Assembly: GCA_033557685.1 (NCBI GenBank)
Contig: JAWQRN010000030.1
Coordinates: forward strand, 1-48,968
Direction of reading: 5' to 3'
Length of the DNA stretch: 48,968 bases
DNA from: Sperchopsis tessellata
Taxonomy: Eukaryota; Arthropoda; Insecta; Coleoptera; Hydrophilidae
Shown: one piece after another, positions 23,200 to 34,729 of the stretch
Position numbering within the stretch: position 1 is the first letter of the stretch
How the letters are laid out: every line of letters starts with the position of its first letter
Notes under the pieces: generated by a model
What the model was told of the DNA's origin: nothing
The model's input: the letters and a program-made list of their open reading frames with translations, nothing else
The model's database searches: none
Made by a program: the position numbers and the translations under genes

Positions 23200-25300
23200 A
23201 TCAATCCAGCTACCTCCCTTATTGAAGACAATTTAGATATTTGTGGTATCACACTAGCCTTGAGGGATAGGACTTTAGCATTAAAGAAAGATTTTATGTA
23301 ATACTTATTGTACAGATGTTCTTCTACTTCGTAAAATTATTTACCAGTTGCTGTTTCTAGACTTATAGGGTGCGGTCTAGAAAAGCTATCAGCGATCCCA
23401 TTTAAGCTTTCAAAACGTGTGGAGTACCATTACTGCTGTGTAGAACGTATCATTGAAAACTTCAATTTCAAAACGATGTTCTGCATTCATAATCCTCTGA
23501 TTTTCTCATAGCTCACCAGATAATTGTTTGACTTTAGGTTCTATTCCCCATAATAATGCCATGTTTTTTTAACTATCTTTAAAGAAACTAAACTCTTTCC
23601 GTGATACGTGCAGACTTTCCAAAACTGAACGGCTTCCGAAACATCAACATTTTGTGATTGTAATAAATGTGACACATTTTCAAACCTTTGAAATTTTTGT
23701 TTAATGTTTTTGTTCTTAACATTTCTTCTTTGTTTTTGGTCAGCAGAATTATTTGGGTTATAGTCTTCATTACATATGTAAAATTATATGCATGCAATGA
23801 CGAGTATCTCGATGACCGAGTTGCTGATAATTTTTCAAATTAATTTTAGCAACCTCCGAAAAGGAGTGTATACGGATGCCCATCTTTTACCAGTACTTAA
23901 AAAAATACTGTGATACCTTCATCTAAATCAAATAACTTTTTGAGTTCTATTGATGCTGATATAGTGTAATAAATTAAGATTGTGTGCATCGTAATAAACA
24001 GCATTTCAATATTTGGCTTCAAGAACCTCTTGCACACCACCATATATTCCTCTCATAACAGCTGCTCTGTCAAAACGTTGACCACGAATTTTATTTAGAT
24101 CCAGGCCAGAGTCTATTAAATCTTGTTATAGTAAATCCGATAAACGATTCACTCACATTATCTTCTTTAACACCGATCTCGCAATATTCAGTGGAAACCG
24201 ATCTACTAAATTTAATTGGTATTTTTTTGTTATATCTTGAGTAGTATCAGAGATAATGAAAAAATAGGACATTTCTTATAGCATTACAAATTTTCTTCAC
24301 ATTGTTTGAAAGTATTTGAATAATGTATTTTGTCCTTTAGGACTCAAGTATTATACTATTTCTTTCCCTCGCCCTTTTCTAATACACAGGGTCATACTTT
24401 GAAAGCAATCCAATAATTGATAGAAACACACCTTGGTTTTCGCTTTGGCTTCTTTCGTCATGGCCTCTGAAAGACAAATTACATAAAGCAAGGGTTAGAG
24501 TTACTTTAACCACTCGTTTCAGAAATTTCACTCATTAATTAATTTCATTACATAAAGCATTTTCTGCTTCTTTAGATAATGTATTATGTGAATGCCAGTG
24601 ATCATATATTCCATAATTGGAAATATGAATACTAGATACCTCATGTGCTTTATATTTCTGGAAATATGAACCCGAATCTCGAACGACAGTAACCCACGCA
24701 TATCTCTTTTCTTAAAAAAATATCCAGCACACCTGACAATAGGCAATGTTTGGCACCTTAAAGTAACAGAACCATGTACATTTTTTTGCATACTAGCTTT
24801 ATTTATTGCCGTAATCTTCTAAAAACTCCTTCTGCTTCGGGTCAGAAAATTACTAAACATGCTGACTTGGCCTTTTATTGATAGTAAACCGTTTAACACA
24901 ACTAGTTAAAGGATCTTTAAAATTAAACTTATCATCTTGATTTTCAAAATTAAGATGATTTTCTTTAATACGTCTTTTAATTATTAATTGGTCACTACTT
25001 TCTGGTATTAGTATCCAGGGAGGGTAAATTTGTTTTTCTTGGGCAAATTCATTTGAACAAGTTGAAAGTAATAAGCCTTCGGTATTATCACTTTGCACTA
25101 ATCCTATGATATTTTTATCATTGCCATCAAAATTGGCACTCTTTCCTAACTGGTCATCGATTTCTACATCTAAACATGAAATCACTTCACTAGCTTTAGA
25201 TTTAAAAAAATGTAGATATTTTGCCCAACTTTTTAATGTTTTCACTTTTCTGCCGTTTAAGTTTTCTTCTTGCTGAATCACTGAGACATTTGATTTTATG
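23200..25300 (-). pseudogene. hAT transposase relic, DUF4371 type
   Basis: Minus-strand blocks match the DUF4371/ZMYM-like hAT transposase. From the N-terminus: an open frame at 25281-24853 (about 142 codons, acidic, no certain domain); a probable TTF-type zinc-finger region at about 24730-24560 with KYKAHEVSSIHIS; then FSIISDTTQDITKKYQLNL (about 24275-24215), the D-S-T-x-D block holding the first catalytic Asp; VKEDNVSESFIGF (about 24170-24135); DLIDSGLDLNKIRGQRFDRA (about 24125-24065), the C-R-G-Q-x-Y-D-x-A-x-x-M motif with the second catalytic Asp; MRGIYGGVQEVLEAK and YYDAHNL (about 24055-23970), the C-x-x-H-x-L-N-L position. The part below 23.9 kb is badly degraded, with ARITERV and STRFESLNGI as possible traces. 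No terminal repeats were found. Confidence 0.7.
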
Positions 25301-26170
25301 TGTATTGCCTGACATGATGATGTAGAGGATACTTGAAATTAATTTCAATGAAACTGAAATTTGTTACTCTTCAGTCACTAATAAAAATAAATTCAGTAAA
25401 TTAATGTTTTGTTTTAAATATGTATCTATTACTCAAAGTCAAACGTTCTGCGCTAACGGTGTCAATCGTACTGAATTTACTAACTTGTTCTTATAAATGC
25501 AAATGGGAACTATAAGTCGGTATTGGAGACGAGCAAACAATCTGAGTCAATTCGTGGAAATCGACAGTCCGTCATCCATCGAAATATTACAGGAGACATC
25601 AACATTAAGTATTATTTTATCTTTCCCTATGGTCCCTAGGGATGCGATGCCGAAATCATATATTTTAAAAATATAAATGAGAGTTTTAATAAGATATATT
25701 GTGTTTAGCATTTCTTTTCAGCTGCGCAAAACGTTTAATGTAAAATAGCAGCAAGATCCCTTCTCTCCTTGATTTTCTTAGTAACTGCAAAATGTAGTAG
25801 ATCCATATTTTTGTTCTTAAATTTTTCGATTTTGCTTTTCAGATGCTCCACTAGAACTCCAGGCCCTAGTGTAGTTGCACCACTGGATGGTACGCTACTG
25901 CTAAAGCCAATTTATTGTATGTCTTGTAACGAAGTAATTTTTATTTCTACTTTAAGTTCCATATATTTTTCCAGTCCACCGAATAAATGGGAAAGTCTTT
26001 AATAAATACCAGAATGATTTATTGTTCAGGTCATTTATAAATTTAATGTGGGTACCTGTAGTTTTTATAATCTGCATCATGAAAGAATATGCATAACAGT
26101 AACTGACTCGCCCTACATTTTACCAGACATTGCTTTATTACACAATGAATGTCTTTCCATCTACTCTGAT
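25300..26170. other. AT-rich DNA, nothing recognised
   Basis: The short plus-strand open frame at 25769-26002 has no recognisable domain. Confidence 0.4.
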
Positions 26171-26500
26171 TGTAGTATCTGGGGCTCCAAGTGGTTATAA
26201 AATAGCGAGGCCTGTGGCCTCTAGGATACTACTATAAAAAGCAGGTTCTAGAGCTTGAAGCGAAAAGGGAACTTCAGAGTAGCGAACGAGAAAATCAGGA
26301 ATAAATTAAAACTTGGCGTCTGAGCAGAAATTGACAGTAGCGACGACGTCCGATTTTGTCAGATAGAAAACAACAAACTATCTATAAATGTTTAGTAATA
26401 ATCAAGTCGACCTGTTTAGAGGCATCACGCCTTATCTTTAGGACAAACTCTAATAGAAAACGGCCTCGTTAGTATTCATAAACAAGAACAATGAAACAAT
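26171..26500 (+). mobile_element. Weak LTR candidate with TATA box
   Basis: The stretch opens TGTAGTATCTGGGGCTCC, is less AT-rich than its flanks, holds a 15-base palindrome GAGGCCTGTGGCCTC, and has CTATAAAAAGCAG (about 26231-26243) followed by a G/C-richer transcript-like region. An AGTATC..GATACT pair encloses the first 55 bases. This resembles a retrotransposon LTR or another polymerase II promoter, but no second LTR, primer-binding site or target duplication was found and the 3' boundary is a guess. Confidence 0.25.
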
Positions 26501-26519
26501 CAAATTTATAGGGCAAAGC

Positions 26520-27045
26520 AGATAAGTATACAACAAATTATATTATTTTAAATATGTATTACGTATCAAACAGCAATCAAGCCGCAAGAGACAACAAGGA
26601 AAATGCAGGTAAGCCATCCAGAATGAAAACAGACACAAGAAGTAATATGAACTCGAACATAATTGTAGGTGATAGACAACCCAATATGCTCCAGTTAAAA
26701 ACAAATAAGAAAACAAAATCAAAAGTTAAAATCTACCTAGTTAATCAAAACAATTTAATAATGAACAAATGAGATAATGTATCGAGCCAAAAAATCAACG
26801 CCATAGAGGTATAATCCAATGTAAACGTTAAACGAGGAATTACAATTTGAAATACGTATAGTATAATTCGAGTCAGAAGTCTTTGTAACGACAAATATGA
26901 AAACTAGGGGATATACCTAATAAATGTATTAAAGATTGAGAAGATCTGGAGCTGGAGGGGGTCGGTTATCATTACCAATGGAACAATTCAAATATTAATA
27001 TATTTAACACGGAAGACGTTAAAGATGAAACTTCGACTACACAAT
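26520..27045. other. AT-rich DNA, unsupported open frame
   Basis: An ATG-started frame at 26554-26772 (72 codons, rich in N, K and S) has no recognisable domain; its composition is what AT-rich DNA would give by chance. Confidence 0.35.
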
Positions 27046-27051
27046 GTCTAT

Positions 27052-27500
27052 TTAAAATAACTGGATTTGACATATTTTCCTTAAAATTTCCAGATATTCA
27101 AAAATATTCAGACGATTTCCAAAGGGACAAAAACCATCAATATTATCAAGCAAGTGATAATTAATGCGGAGATGCTTACCAAAAATGGATCGATTGTTAA
27201 CAGAACCAGTGCGAGAGGGGTTCACCGATCTCAAATGTTCTGTAGTTCTCACAGAAAAGTTCCGAACTACTCTAACCAATATAAGCGGCAGAGCAATATT
27301 TACATTGTAATTTGTAAATACCAGATCTACTTAAAACTGGTAAAGGATCCTTATTGATGACGGAGAACCTTTTGAATTTCAAAGAAGACTTGAAACAAAT
27401 CCTATCATATAAGTATATTTCCAAACATTTAGCTAGTTGGAAAGAACAATCATTGAATGAAATATTACAATTACAATTTGAAGTGAAGGCATACAAGAAG
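27052..27500 (-). pseudogene. GIY-YIG endonuclease fragment, Penelope-like
   Basis: On the minus strand KDPLPVLSRSGIYKLQCKYC (about 27348-27290) followed by SAAYIG is the opening of a GIY-YIG nuclease as found at the C-terminus of Penelope-like elements: S-G-I-Y-x-x-x-C-x-x-C and Y-I-G. After a frameshift near 27275 the next frame reads RNFSVRTTEHLRSVNP (about 27260-27210), the R-x-x-x-R-x-x-E-H block with the catalytic Arg, then GKHL..NYHLLD and NRLNIFEYLEILR (about 27105-27070), the N-x-x-E block with the catalytic Glu retained. The RT part is absent. It is distinct in sequence from the 5.6-5.9 kb domain. Confidence 0.75.
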
Positions 27501-27705
27501 CTTGTCTCAGTTCAAAAGATTTGATTTTCTTATAAACCGATTCCCTTTCCGACTTTCTAATCTGCCACACGCAGTGCATATATTGTTATGGTGGAAAATG
27601 GATCAACACGAAAGGTTCATGAGTAGTATAGATTCCAGAGACGATTAATACGTTGTGTGAAATGTACGAGTTACTGCCAAATTGTGTGGACACATATATG
27701 TAAAT

Positions 27706-27836
27706 TGTAACGTGTGTTTGTGAAATGAGGCGTAAAATTAAAGATATAGAAGTTCATGAAAATCAGGTTTAGGACGGCCTACAGCCTTATAAAAAACCTC
27801 GAACCTCTTTGGGCAATTTGACGAACATTGGTGACC
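27706..27836 (+). mobile_element. Weak LTR end plus primer-binding-site candidate
   Basis: The stretch starts TGTAACGTGTG, contains CCTTATAAAAAACC (about 27782-27795), and runs to GACGAACA just before TTGGTGACCGTAAGTG. The TTGGTGACC string resembles the start of the internal region of many insect LTR retrotransposons, directly after the LTR. No second LTR or pol sequence follows, so it would be a fragment. A tRNA-like reading of the same region was considered and rejected. Confidence 0.25.
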
Positions 27837-27849
27837 GTAAGTGTCTATA

Positions 27850-28808
27850 GATTGTAAGTTCAAATCTCACTTGGTACTTATCGTGATCAACAAATTTTAT
27901 GTATATATCTGTTTCTGTTGCGTAACATCTATTATCCCATCATGACAATAAAGTGTTCCGCCTTTATGTTAAATGATAATCTCTACTATAACACTATAGT
28001 TTCTACTATTAACAAATATTTGCAATAAATCGCAATGCATTAGAAACGGATAAAAATTGGTATCCAGGATATTTGGTTTAAACTTTTAAATAAAGAAACA
28101 ATAGTTTATATTTTACAAACAAACAATGGACATCAATTTAAGCATATGAGGCAAATGTGCATTTATATGTATAGAAATTTCATCGTTTCTGTATGTATAT
28201 TTCTCGACAGTCAGATAAAGTAATACTAATACTAGTTTTTATTTAAATAAATGCTTCGTTACATCTATAAGGTTCCAATAGAATTAAATAATTGGAAACG
28301 GCTTTATTCAATTTGATTACTATAGAAATTAATTTTAATTCTTTTGGTATTCTATGGAAGTACTTAAATGCACAATATAATAGACCCAGCTCATATAGTG
28401 CTAACCTATGTGAAGAGTAGATGTAATTTATGGATCTAGTCGCAATCTTCTATTTTCTTGAAATAAAGCTTGATTTTTACACATAACCAATAGACACTAT
28501 TATCTATGATAAGCAATAATGTAACATACCTCTACAACTTTTATTGTAATTTAATCTATATATAATTTTATTTACTCTTTTTTTACACTATAAATATCCT
28601 GCTTGAGTCGAAGCACTTACCCAAAACAAAATTACATACTTCATAACTGAAAGAAAGCAGTAAAGCATTTTCAATGAATCTATGTAAAGATAGATTCTCA
28701 TTATCCGTATGGAATACGTTACCTTATAGTTTCTTTTATTAACTCTTCAATATGATAAGACCAAAAAGTTTGTATTATTAATAAACACATCTTATGTTTG
28801 AATATGCA
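27850..28808. other. AT-rich DNA, nothing recognised
   Basis: No coding similarity or terminal repeats were seen. Confidence 0.5.

Positions 28809-28809
<1 letters not shown>

Positions 28810-28858
<49 letters not shown>
28810..28858. repeat. (TA)n microsatellite
   Basis: A TA run of about 48 bp, close to the 3' end of the minus-strand LINE at 29.0 kb. Confidence 0.95.
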
Positions 28859-28863
<5 letters not shown>

Positions 28864-29019
28864 ATCTGAATGCACACTTATAACTTTCTGTGTCGGGTAT
28901 AGTTCCAATAAATTCATATCACAGAACGTAAATACAATATAAATATAAATATAATACTGCACACCGGTCCAGGTTCTTCTGTTTATACATTGTTCTCGAT
29001 TCATCTAGTCCCTTTTAAT

Positions 29020-31640
29020 CATTAATTCACGTACTCTTTCCACTTTTTCTTATCCCTTACAATCCCCCAGGCTTCCATCTATGTCTTCCCCTTCCCTTCA
29101 AGAATCCTTGTATCACCATGTCACAAGTCTGAGCTGGTCTTTCTCTTTTTCGTCTTCCTTGCGTCTTTGCTTCTCACACCCTTTTCACCGGTATATTATT
29201 ACTCATTCTTCATAGATGTTCCCACCATCTTAATTGACTTTGTTCGATAAACTTTCCCAACTGCTTGATTCCCAGTTCTTTTCTTACTACGGTGCTCTTA
29301 ATTTTGTCCCTATTCGTAACTCCCTTTCCCTTTCTTAAAAACTTCATTTCCATTGTTTGCATCTTCTTCTTTTCCTTCTCTGTTAGGATCCATGATTCAC
29401 ACCCAAATGTCAATATGGACCTGTAGACACTTCTAAATATATTTATTTTAGTTTGTTTCTTTATTGTAAATTAGTACCTTACTCAATGCATAGTATATCT
29501 TATTCGCTTTTTGTATCCAGACATTTATTTCCAGTTCTTGTTTCTTTGTTTCTTGTAGTGTTACTCTCACGAATTTGTACTTCCTCACTTGTTTAATCTC
29601 AGTACCTTCTACCCCTATATGTATGTCTTTCCCATTCTTTGCTACTGCCATTACTCTTGTTTTTCCTTTATTCAATTTCATTCCATAGTCTGTTAGTATC
29701 TCATTCCAAAAAATTTTCTTGTAGGTGCTTCTCACTATATGCTACTAAGGCAATATCGCATTCTGTTAAATACCCTTTCCATGTTTTTGTACCCTACACA
29801 CATTGTTTTTGTTCTCTTATTGCCTTCCTTAATAATTCGATCGAATAATGTTATGAATAATACATGACTTAGCCCACCTCCTTGTCTAACCCCTTCTTTC
29901 ATCCTAAATGCTTTCGATTTCATATTTTTGCTTATTACACTGTTGCTTGTTTCTCTATATAAGCTTTATACCACTCTTACTAGCTTCTTATTCACATCTC
30001 GTTTCTATAGGCATTCCCACAGCTTATTCCTTGATACTTTATCAAATGCCTTATCCATGCCCATAAACGCTAAGTATATTGTTTTCCCTTTTCCTACGCA
30101 TGATTTGCTTTAATTTGAAGATGCTGTCTTGAATACTTCTTCCTCTCCTAAACCCACTTTGAGCCTAAGTCAGCGGCGTTGGCTGTACTATTTTCTTAAG
30201 TATTTTCTCTAGTATTTGTTCATATAATTTCGTTACTGTAACCAAAAGTGTGATCCCTCTATAATTATTACCATCTCTGTTGTCTCCCTTCTTATATATT
30301 GGCACTATTATCCCCATCTTCCGGTATGTTGGTATCTTCACTTATTCCCATACCTGATAACATATTTCCAGTAGCATTTTTCCCCCTTTCCATATTTTTC
30401 ACCATCTCCGCTGTTATTTTTTCTTGCCTGGGTGCCTTTCCTTTCTTCAGTCTATTTATCGCTTCATTCAACTCTTCCATTGTAATTCCCTCCTCCACTT
30501 TATATATGTTTTACTTTTTATCTGCATTTACTTGTTTTTCCTGACGTTGCTCTTTTATATCATTCTGTACACCTAGTAGGTTCTGAAAATATTCCTTCCA
30601 TCGGTCCATAATCTGAGTTTTTTCTGTAAGGAGTTTCCCTTCTTTGTTTTTGATAGATGTCGATTCAATATTCCTCGTTTTTCTTAGGTTCTTTATTATT
30701 TTATAGAACGGTTTCTGATTCTCTTTACTGTCCTTCTCTAATTTTTCTCCAAATTATCTCCATGTGATTCTTTTTTCTCCCACTACCAAGTTTTTATCTG
30801 TCTCTTTTTTTCTTTATAGATATCATAGTCTTCCCCTTTTCTACAAATTAGATACTTCTTCCACTTCACCTTTTTCAGTTTTGTTTGTTACCTTATTTCC
30901 TCAGTCCACCATGCAGTTTGCTTCTTATTCTTATTTATCTTACTTAAGTCACACACTCTTTTTGCTGCCGTTAAAATGCACTCTTTAAAGCGTTCCATTT
31001 TTCTTCCATTTCCATATCACCAAAGTTTTCTCTTATTTCCTCTATTTCTTTGTTTACGATCTCCCCATACTCCTTTGCCGTCTCATTGTCGTTAAGTATG
31101 TATAATCATATAGTTTCATGCTTTGCTCTGATTGTCTTTTCTGTATCTTTCTTGTTTTCCTCTATTCAGTCTTATTTTTGTCACTCCTCCCTACTCTTCC
31201 AGTGAAGTTACCTGCTATATATATATTTATCCTTTCTGCCTTTCCACTACACCAGTTAACTCTTCCCATAATGCGTCTTTATTTTCAACATTCTTATCAT
31301 CAGAAAGTCCATATATTGCTATTATCGTGTTTAATTGATTCCCGTTTTTAAATACTGCTACCAATATTCTTTCTGATATTACTTCCCACTAATTCATTAC
31401 ATTTCTACCTTCTCTGTGTACTCTGCAACCTACTCACGCCGAAGCTTTTTCATGTCCTCTTACTCCACTCCATATTAGTAAATGTTCATTTTCTAACTCT
31501 GTTATTCCTTTTCCCTTTTTCTTAGTCTCTGTTATTACTAGTGTCTCCAGTCTCGCTCTCTCGAATTCCTTGACCATCTACTTTTTTTGTATGCTTTGTT
31601 ATTATGTTAAATGGCCAGTGGTTATGCTGCTAGATGTATT
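29020..31640 (-). pseudogene. LINE ORF2 relic, endonuclease plus RT
   Basis: This is the longest LINE in the window, on the minus strand. The 5' part (31640-31000) has endonuclease traces such as ENEHLLIWSGV and NTIIAIYGL. RT follows in order: LNEAINRLKKGKAP (about 30470-30430), IVPIYKKGDN and NYRGITLL (about 30310-30260), SGFRRGRSIQDSIFKLKQI (about 30155-30100), MKEGVRQGGGLS (about 29905-29870), and the catalytic box at about 29785-29741, where LTECDIALVAYSEK stands for F-A-D-D-I-A-L-x-A-Y; one of two Asp is lost. YGMKLNKGKTRVMAV (about 29685-29640) and VEGTEIKQVRKYKFV follow. The C-terminal part reads TFGCESWILTEKEKKKMQ, MKFLRKGKGVTNRDKI and SQLRWWEHL (29413-29210), typical of RTE-like and related arthropod LINEs. 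Multiple frameshifts and stops are present. Confidence 0.85.
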
Positions 31641-31644
31641 TAAA

Positions 31645-32615
31645 CAAAAATATTATACTAGTATATTTTGTCTGAGTATATATACTAGGACTGATGATTT
31701 TAAAGCAATCCTAAGAAAATTTCACTCAAAAATTAACAAAATACAATGAAAACGCAGTAGAAATTTACAAAGACTAAATTTAAACAAGGTGATAATAATG
31801 TTGATTAGGATAGTAGTTGTTGAAAAAAGTGTGCTATACTGTATTTGTAATTGAGAAAATATGGGTTCACGCTAAAATGTTTTAAATTATTTAGTGTTTT
31901 AATACTTTAGAAAACTTTTACTTGTACGACTAACTTTCATACTTACCAATCTCCAAGCTACTGTAAGAAAGACTATAATACGTTCTTCAAAATAATCGCA
32001 GATTGGCAAATTACTTGTTCGTGAATCCATTAAGGTAAGCGTTTCATACCAAAGCGTCTGAATGAATGAGTGAAAAAGCCTTCTTAAATAAAATGCTGAT
32101 ATAATTATCTCTATAATAGCGAGGAAGGTGTATTTTAGGTTAATAGGTTTAAGAGAAACGGTGTGAGGGTATCTTGGGGGAATGCTCAGCTAATTTCACA
32201 TTAATATTAAATGCGAACGGCCTGGAAAGATGACAGGTGTGGAGATTTTCTTCATTTTGTTACCTTGCCTGGTATCTATTTAATAATAGAGCTCAAGTTT
32301 CTTTACTCTACAAGAGAAGTTACTGTAAGGTGATCTTGTGCGGCGAGGGTTGCACGTAATTAAGCTCTATGTCAAGGTGTAAAATGGTTTAGTAAACGTA
32401 GAAATTTTATACTATTTACAGATCATATTAGCACTGATAAATGATGCGGAAATAAATAATTAAACAGCTAATGGAGGTTTACGTGGAAGCATTTCATGTA
32501 TTATTGTGTTTAAATTTTATTCAATCTATAAAGTAAACGAAAAATTCATTAGTTCTTTCTTACAAGTATATCGTTATTTTATTTAGGCCCAATGCTCTTT
32601 AATTCAGTGATTCCG
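31645..32615. other. AT-rich DNA, nothing recognised
   Basis: About 1 kb between the LINE and the hAT element. No coding similarity or terminal repeats were seen. Confidence 0.5.
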
Positions 32616-32639
32616 CATATGTCTAGACCAGTGGTTCTT

Positions 32640-33970
32640 ACCTTTTAGTAATTTCAGGCCCCTAAGTATACTAAAATATTTTTCACGGCCCCCCAGTTTG
32701 TAGTAACATAATGATCATTATGATTTATTTAAATATTGGTTTTATATACTAACTTTACTATGACAAAAAATCAGAAGAAAGAAATTAAATTATTTAATGC
32801 ATTTAATAAGATCTCTGTTCTTGGAAACACTCTACTAATTTGTCCAATCTTGGTTCAATTGTATTACGCAATGTTATTCACATGCCTACTTGGAGCCGAT
32901 TTCTTTGCTTTGTTTTAATCATTGTGGACAATCCCTTTTCGCACAATTATATGGAAACAAAGGGCAGCAAATATTGAATTGTAATGATAAACAGGTGTGA
33001 ATATTCCCTCCGGATATGTATCCAAAATCGGACCAAACCTTTTTTCTTAAAAATAAAGATCAGACTTGAATCTTTTATCAATTCCAACAATTCCAACCAT
33101 TTCTGTTAAATTGGTATTTTTCTAGTTATTAAATAGATCTTGAATCCACAATTTTTTGATATCTAGTTCGTTATTTGGAAAATATTTATCAAATTTTTCA
33201 AGTAATTTCTGAAAATGACATTTAATTAAAGATTGTATATGTATATTATCAATTTCAAAATTGTGGTCTAAAATAACTTGTGAATAATTCTGAAATATTT
33301 AAAATATTGTTGATTCTATTATTTGAATCCATCTGTTTAGTTTCATTTTCATCGCATCTATTTTACCTTGCATAGTGAAAATGTTGGACTAGTTTTCTTG
33401 CTGAGATAAATTTAGATTATTTATAATAGAGAAAATAACTGCCAAATATGAAAGGTACGCAATTATTAATCGAATTATCGAAATAAGTGGCTAAGCTGGA
33501 TTTTCTATCATTCAAAAAGATTTCAACTTCCGATTTTAATTCTAATAAACATGTTAGAAATGCTCCTCGCGATAGCCATGTAATTTTTCTGTGAAGCACA
33601 AGGGATGAATGATCGGTATCAACTCCTTTATAAAGAACAGAAAATAGTCCTGAATTAAGAGCATTTAATTTTAGAAAATTTATAATTTTTACAGAAACCA
33701 TCATTACTTCGTGTAATTCTGGACTTATTTCTCTAATGCTAGTTCTATGTATGAAACAATGAGTAGCCATTATGTTAGAATTGGCACTTTTTTATTCGAG
33801 AGACCTGTCATAGCAGCTGCACCATCTGTATAAATTTCGAAAGAATTTTACAACTGTAAGCCATTGGAAGTGAAGAATTAATTTATTTTGTTAAATATAC
33901 TTTCACTTGTTTCTAATTATATACAAACCCCAAATAGATACTCTTGTTCGAAATGTCAGTTGATTCACCT
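32640..33970 (-). pseudogene. hAT transposase, catalytic and dimerisation part
   Basis: Minus-strand reading after the R1 insertion. GESTDISNK (about 33962-33936) is the D-E-S-T-D block with the first catalytic Asp. TDGAAAMTGLSNKKVPI (about 33824-33775) is the C-T-D-G-A-x-x-M-x-G block with the second Asp. The open frame 33770-33417 reads FIHRTSIREISPELHEVM, VKIINFLKLNALNSGLFSVL, LVLHRKITWLSRGAFLTCL (the R-W-L-S-R-G motif with the conserved Trp) and LKSEVEIFLNDRKSSLATYF. Below 33417 the C-terminal dimerisation part is broken into frames but shows TKQRNRLQ and NTIEPRLDKLV (about 32900-32840). This order is that of SCAND3/ZBED5-like hAT proteins. Confidence 0.8.
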
Positions 33971-34725
33971 TTTTTTTCGAGGGGGGAAATCCTCATGAAC
34001 ATTTCGAAATTCATCTAACGTTCGGAGTAGTGCTTAACTTCAACCCGCCAAAACCCCTCCTTCTCTTCTCCTCATGCACTCCGGGACCGCTCACGCATTA
34101 CTTCAGGATGGAGGGTGTCTCTTATTTTCTTCTCTCCCTCTTATCCGTCATCGTTATTATTATTCTGTCGCTGTCGACTCAATTCGTCCTTTTCCTTCCA
34201 CTTTAGTATATTCTTTACCATATTCTCAATTTTTTCCACTTTCTCTTGCACTCCAGCATAGTTTATATGAAATTTTTGGGCTCCAGTCCCACATCTATCT
34301 CAAGATCCACAATCAGCCACTCCGCGTCAAACCTTGGGTACTCGAAGATTGTGTGTTCCGGCGTATCTCGAATCACGCTTCCGACTTCCGCACAATACAC
34401 GTACGTGTCTTCGCTGTCTCTCTATTTATCCTGTACAGGTATTCTCTAATATACCCGTCACCTCTCAATATCTGTGTCAGGTGGTATCCAACCTCTCCAT
34501 GTTTCCTATCGATCCATGGCTTTAGCCGTCTAATGAGTCTGTGCGTCCATGAGATCTCCGTTACCTCCTCTCATTCAGTCTGCCTTCTTCTTACCAGTTC
34601 CTGCCTGGTATCATTTATCGTCGCGTCTACATAGAGTTTTTCGCTTCTTTCAATTTCCAATAAATTAGCAGGTGGCATTCCAACTATTACCCCTATAGTT
34701 ACTCAGGCTGCCTGCAATTTTGAAT
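33971..34725 (-). mobile_element. R1-clade LINE 3' end nested in hAT
   Basis: Minus-strand blocks from 34725 down: VTIGVIVGMPPANLLEIERS (about 34710-34650) matches the A-V-x-V-I-A-G-x-P-P-x-x-L-L segment; SWTHRLIRRLKPWIDRKHGE (about 34555-34490) and VGYHLTQILRGDGYIREYLY (about 34488-34430) match the R1 tail W-T-H-R-L-I-P-x-x-x-x-W and H-L-T-Q-x-L-S-G-H-G-x-F. The zinc-knuckle CxxC..H..C that should follow is degraded. A 3' untranslated part follows and ends at a T-run (33971-33978 on the plus strand), equivalent to a short poly-A tail. It lies between the N-terminal half and the DESTD block of the hAT transposase, so it inserted after the hAT. It is 5' truncated. A clear target duplication was not found. 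Confidence 0.8.
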
Positions 34726-34729
34726 TAAT

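Noticed and set aside
24853..25281. 142-codon minus-strand frame as an independent host gene
   Set aside because: Its position directly upstream of the hAT zinc-finger and DDE blocks on the same strand suggests it is the transposase N-terminal region; no separate family was recognised.
27820..27890. tRNA-like segment with TGGTGACCG and GTTCAAATC
   Set aside because: The putative T-arm has a mismatch and no acceptor stem or anticodon arm could be paired; the LTR-boundary reading fits better.
31685..31725. Hammerhead-ribozyme-like CTGATGA followed by GAAA
   Set aside because: Hammerhead ribozymes occur in Penelope-like elements, but the bases between the two core motifs do not form a stem II and no Penelope sequence is adjacent.
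34074..34634. 186-codon plus-strand open frame, the second longest open frame region by size
   Set aside because: The minus strand here carries recognisable R1 C-terminal motifs; the plus frame has no domain and is antisense.
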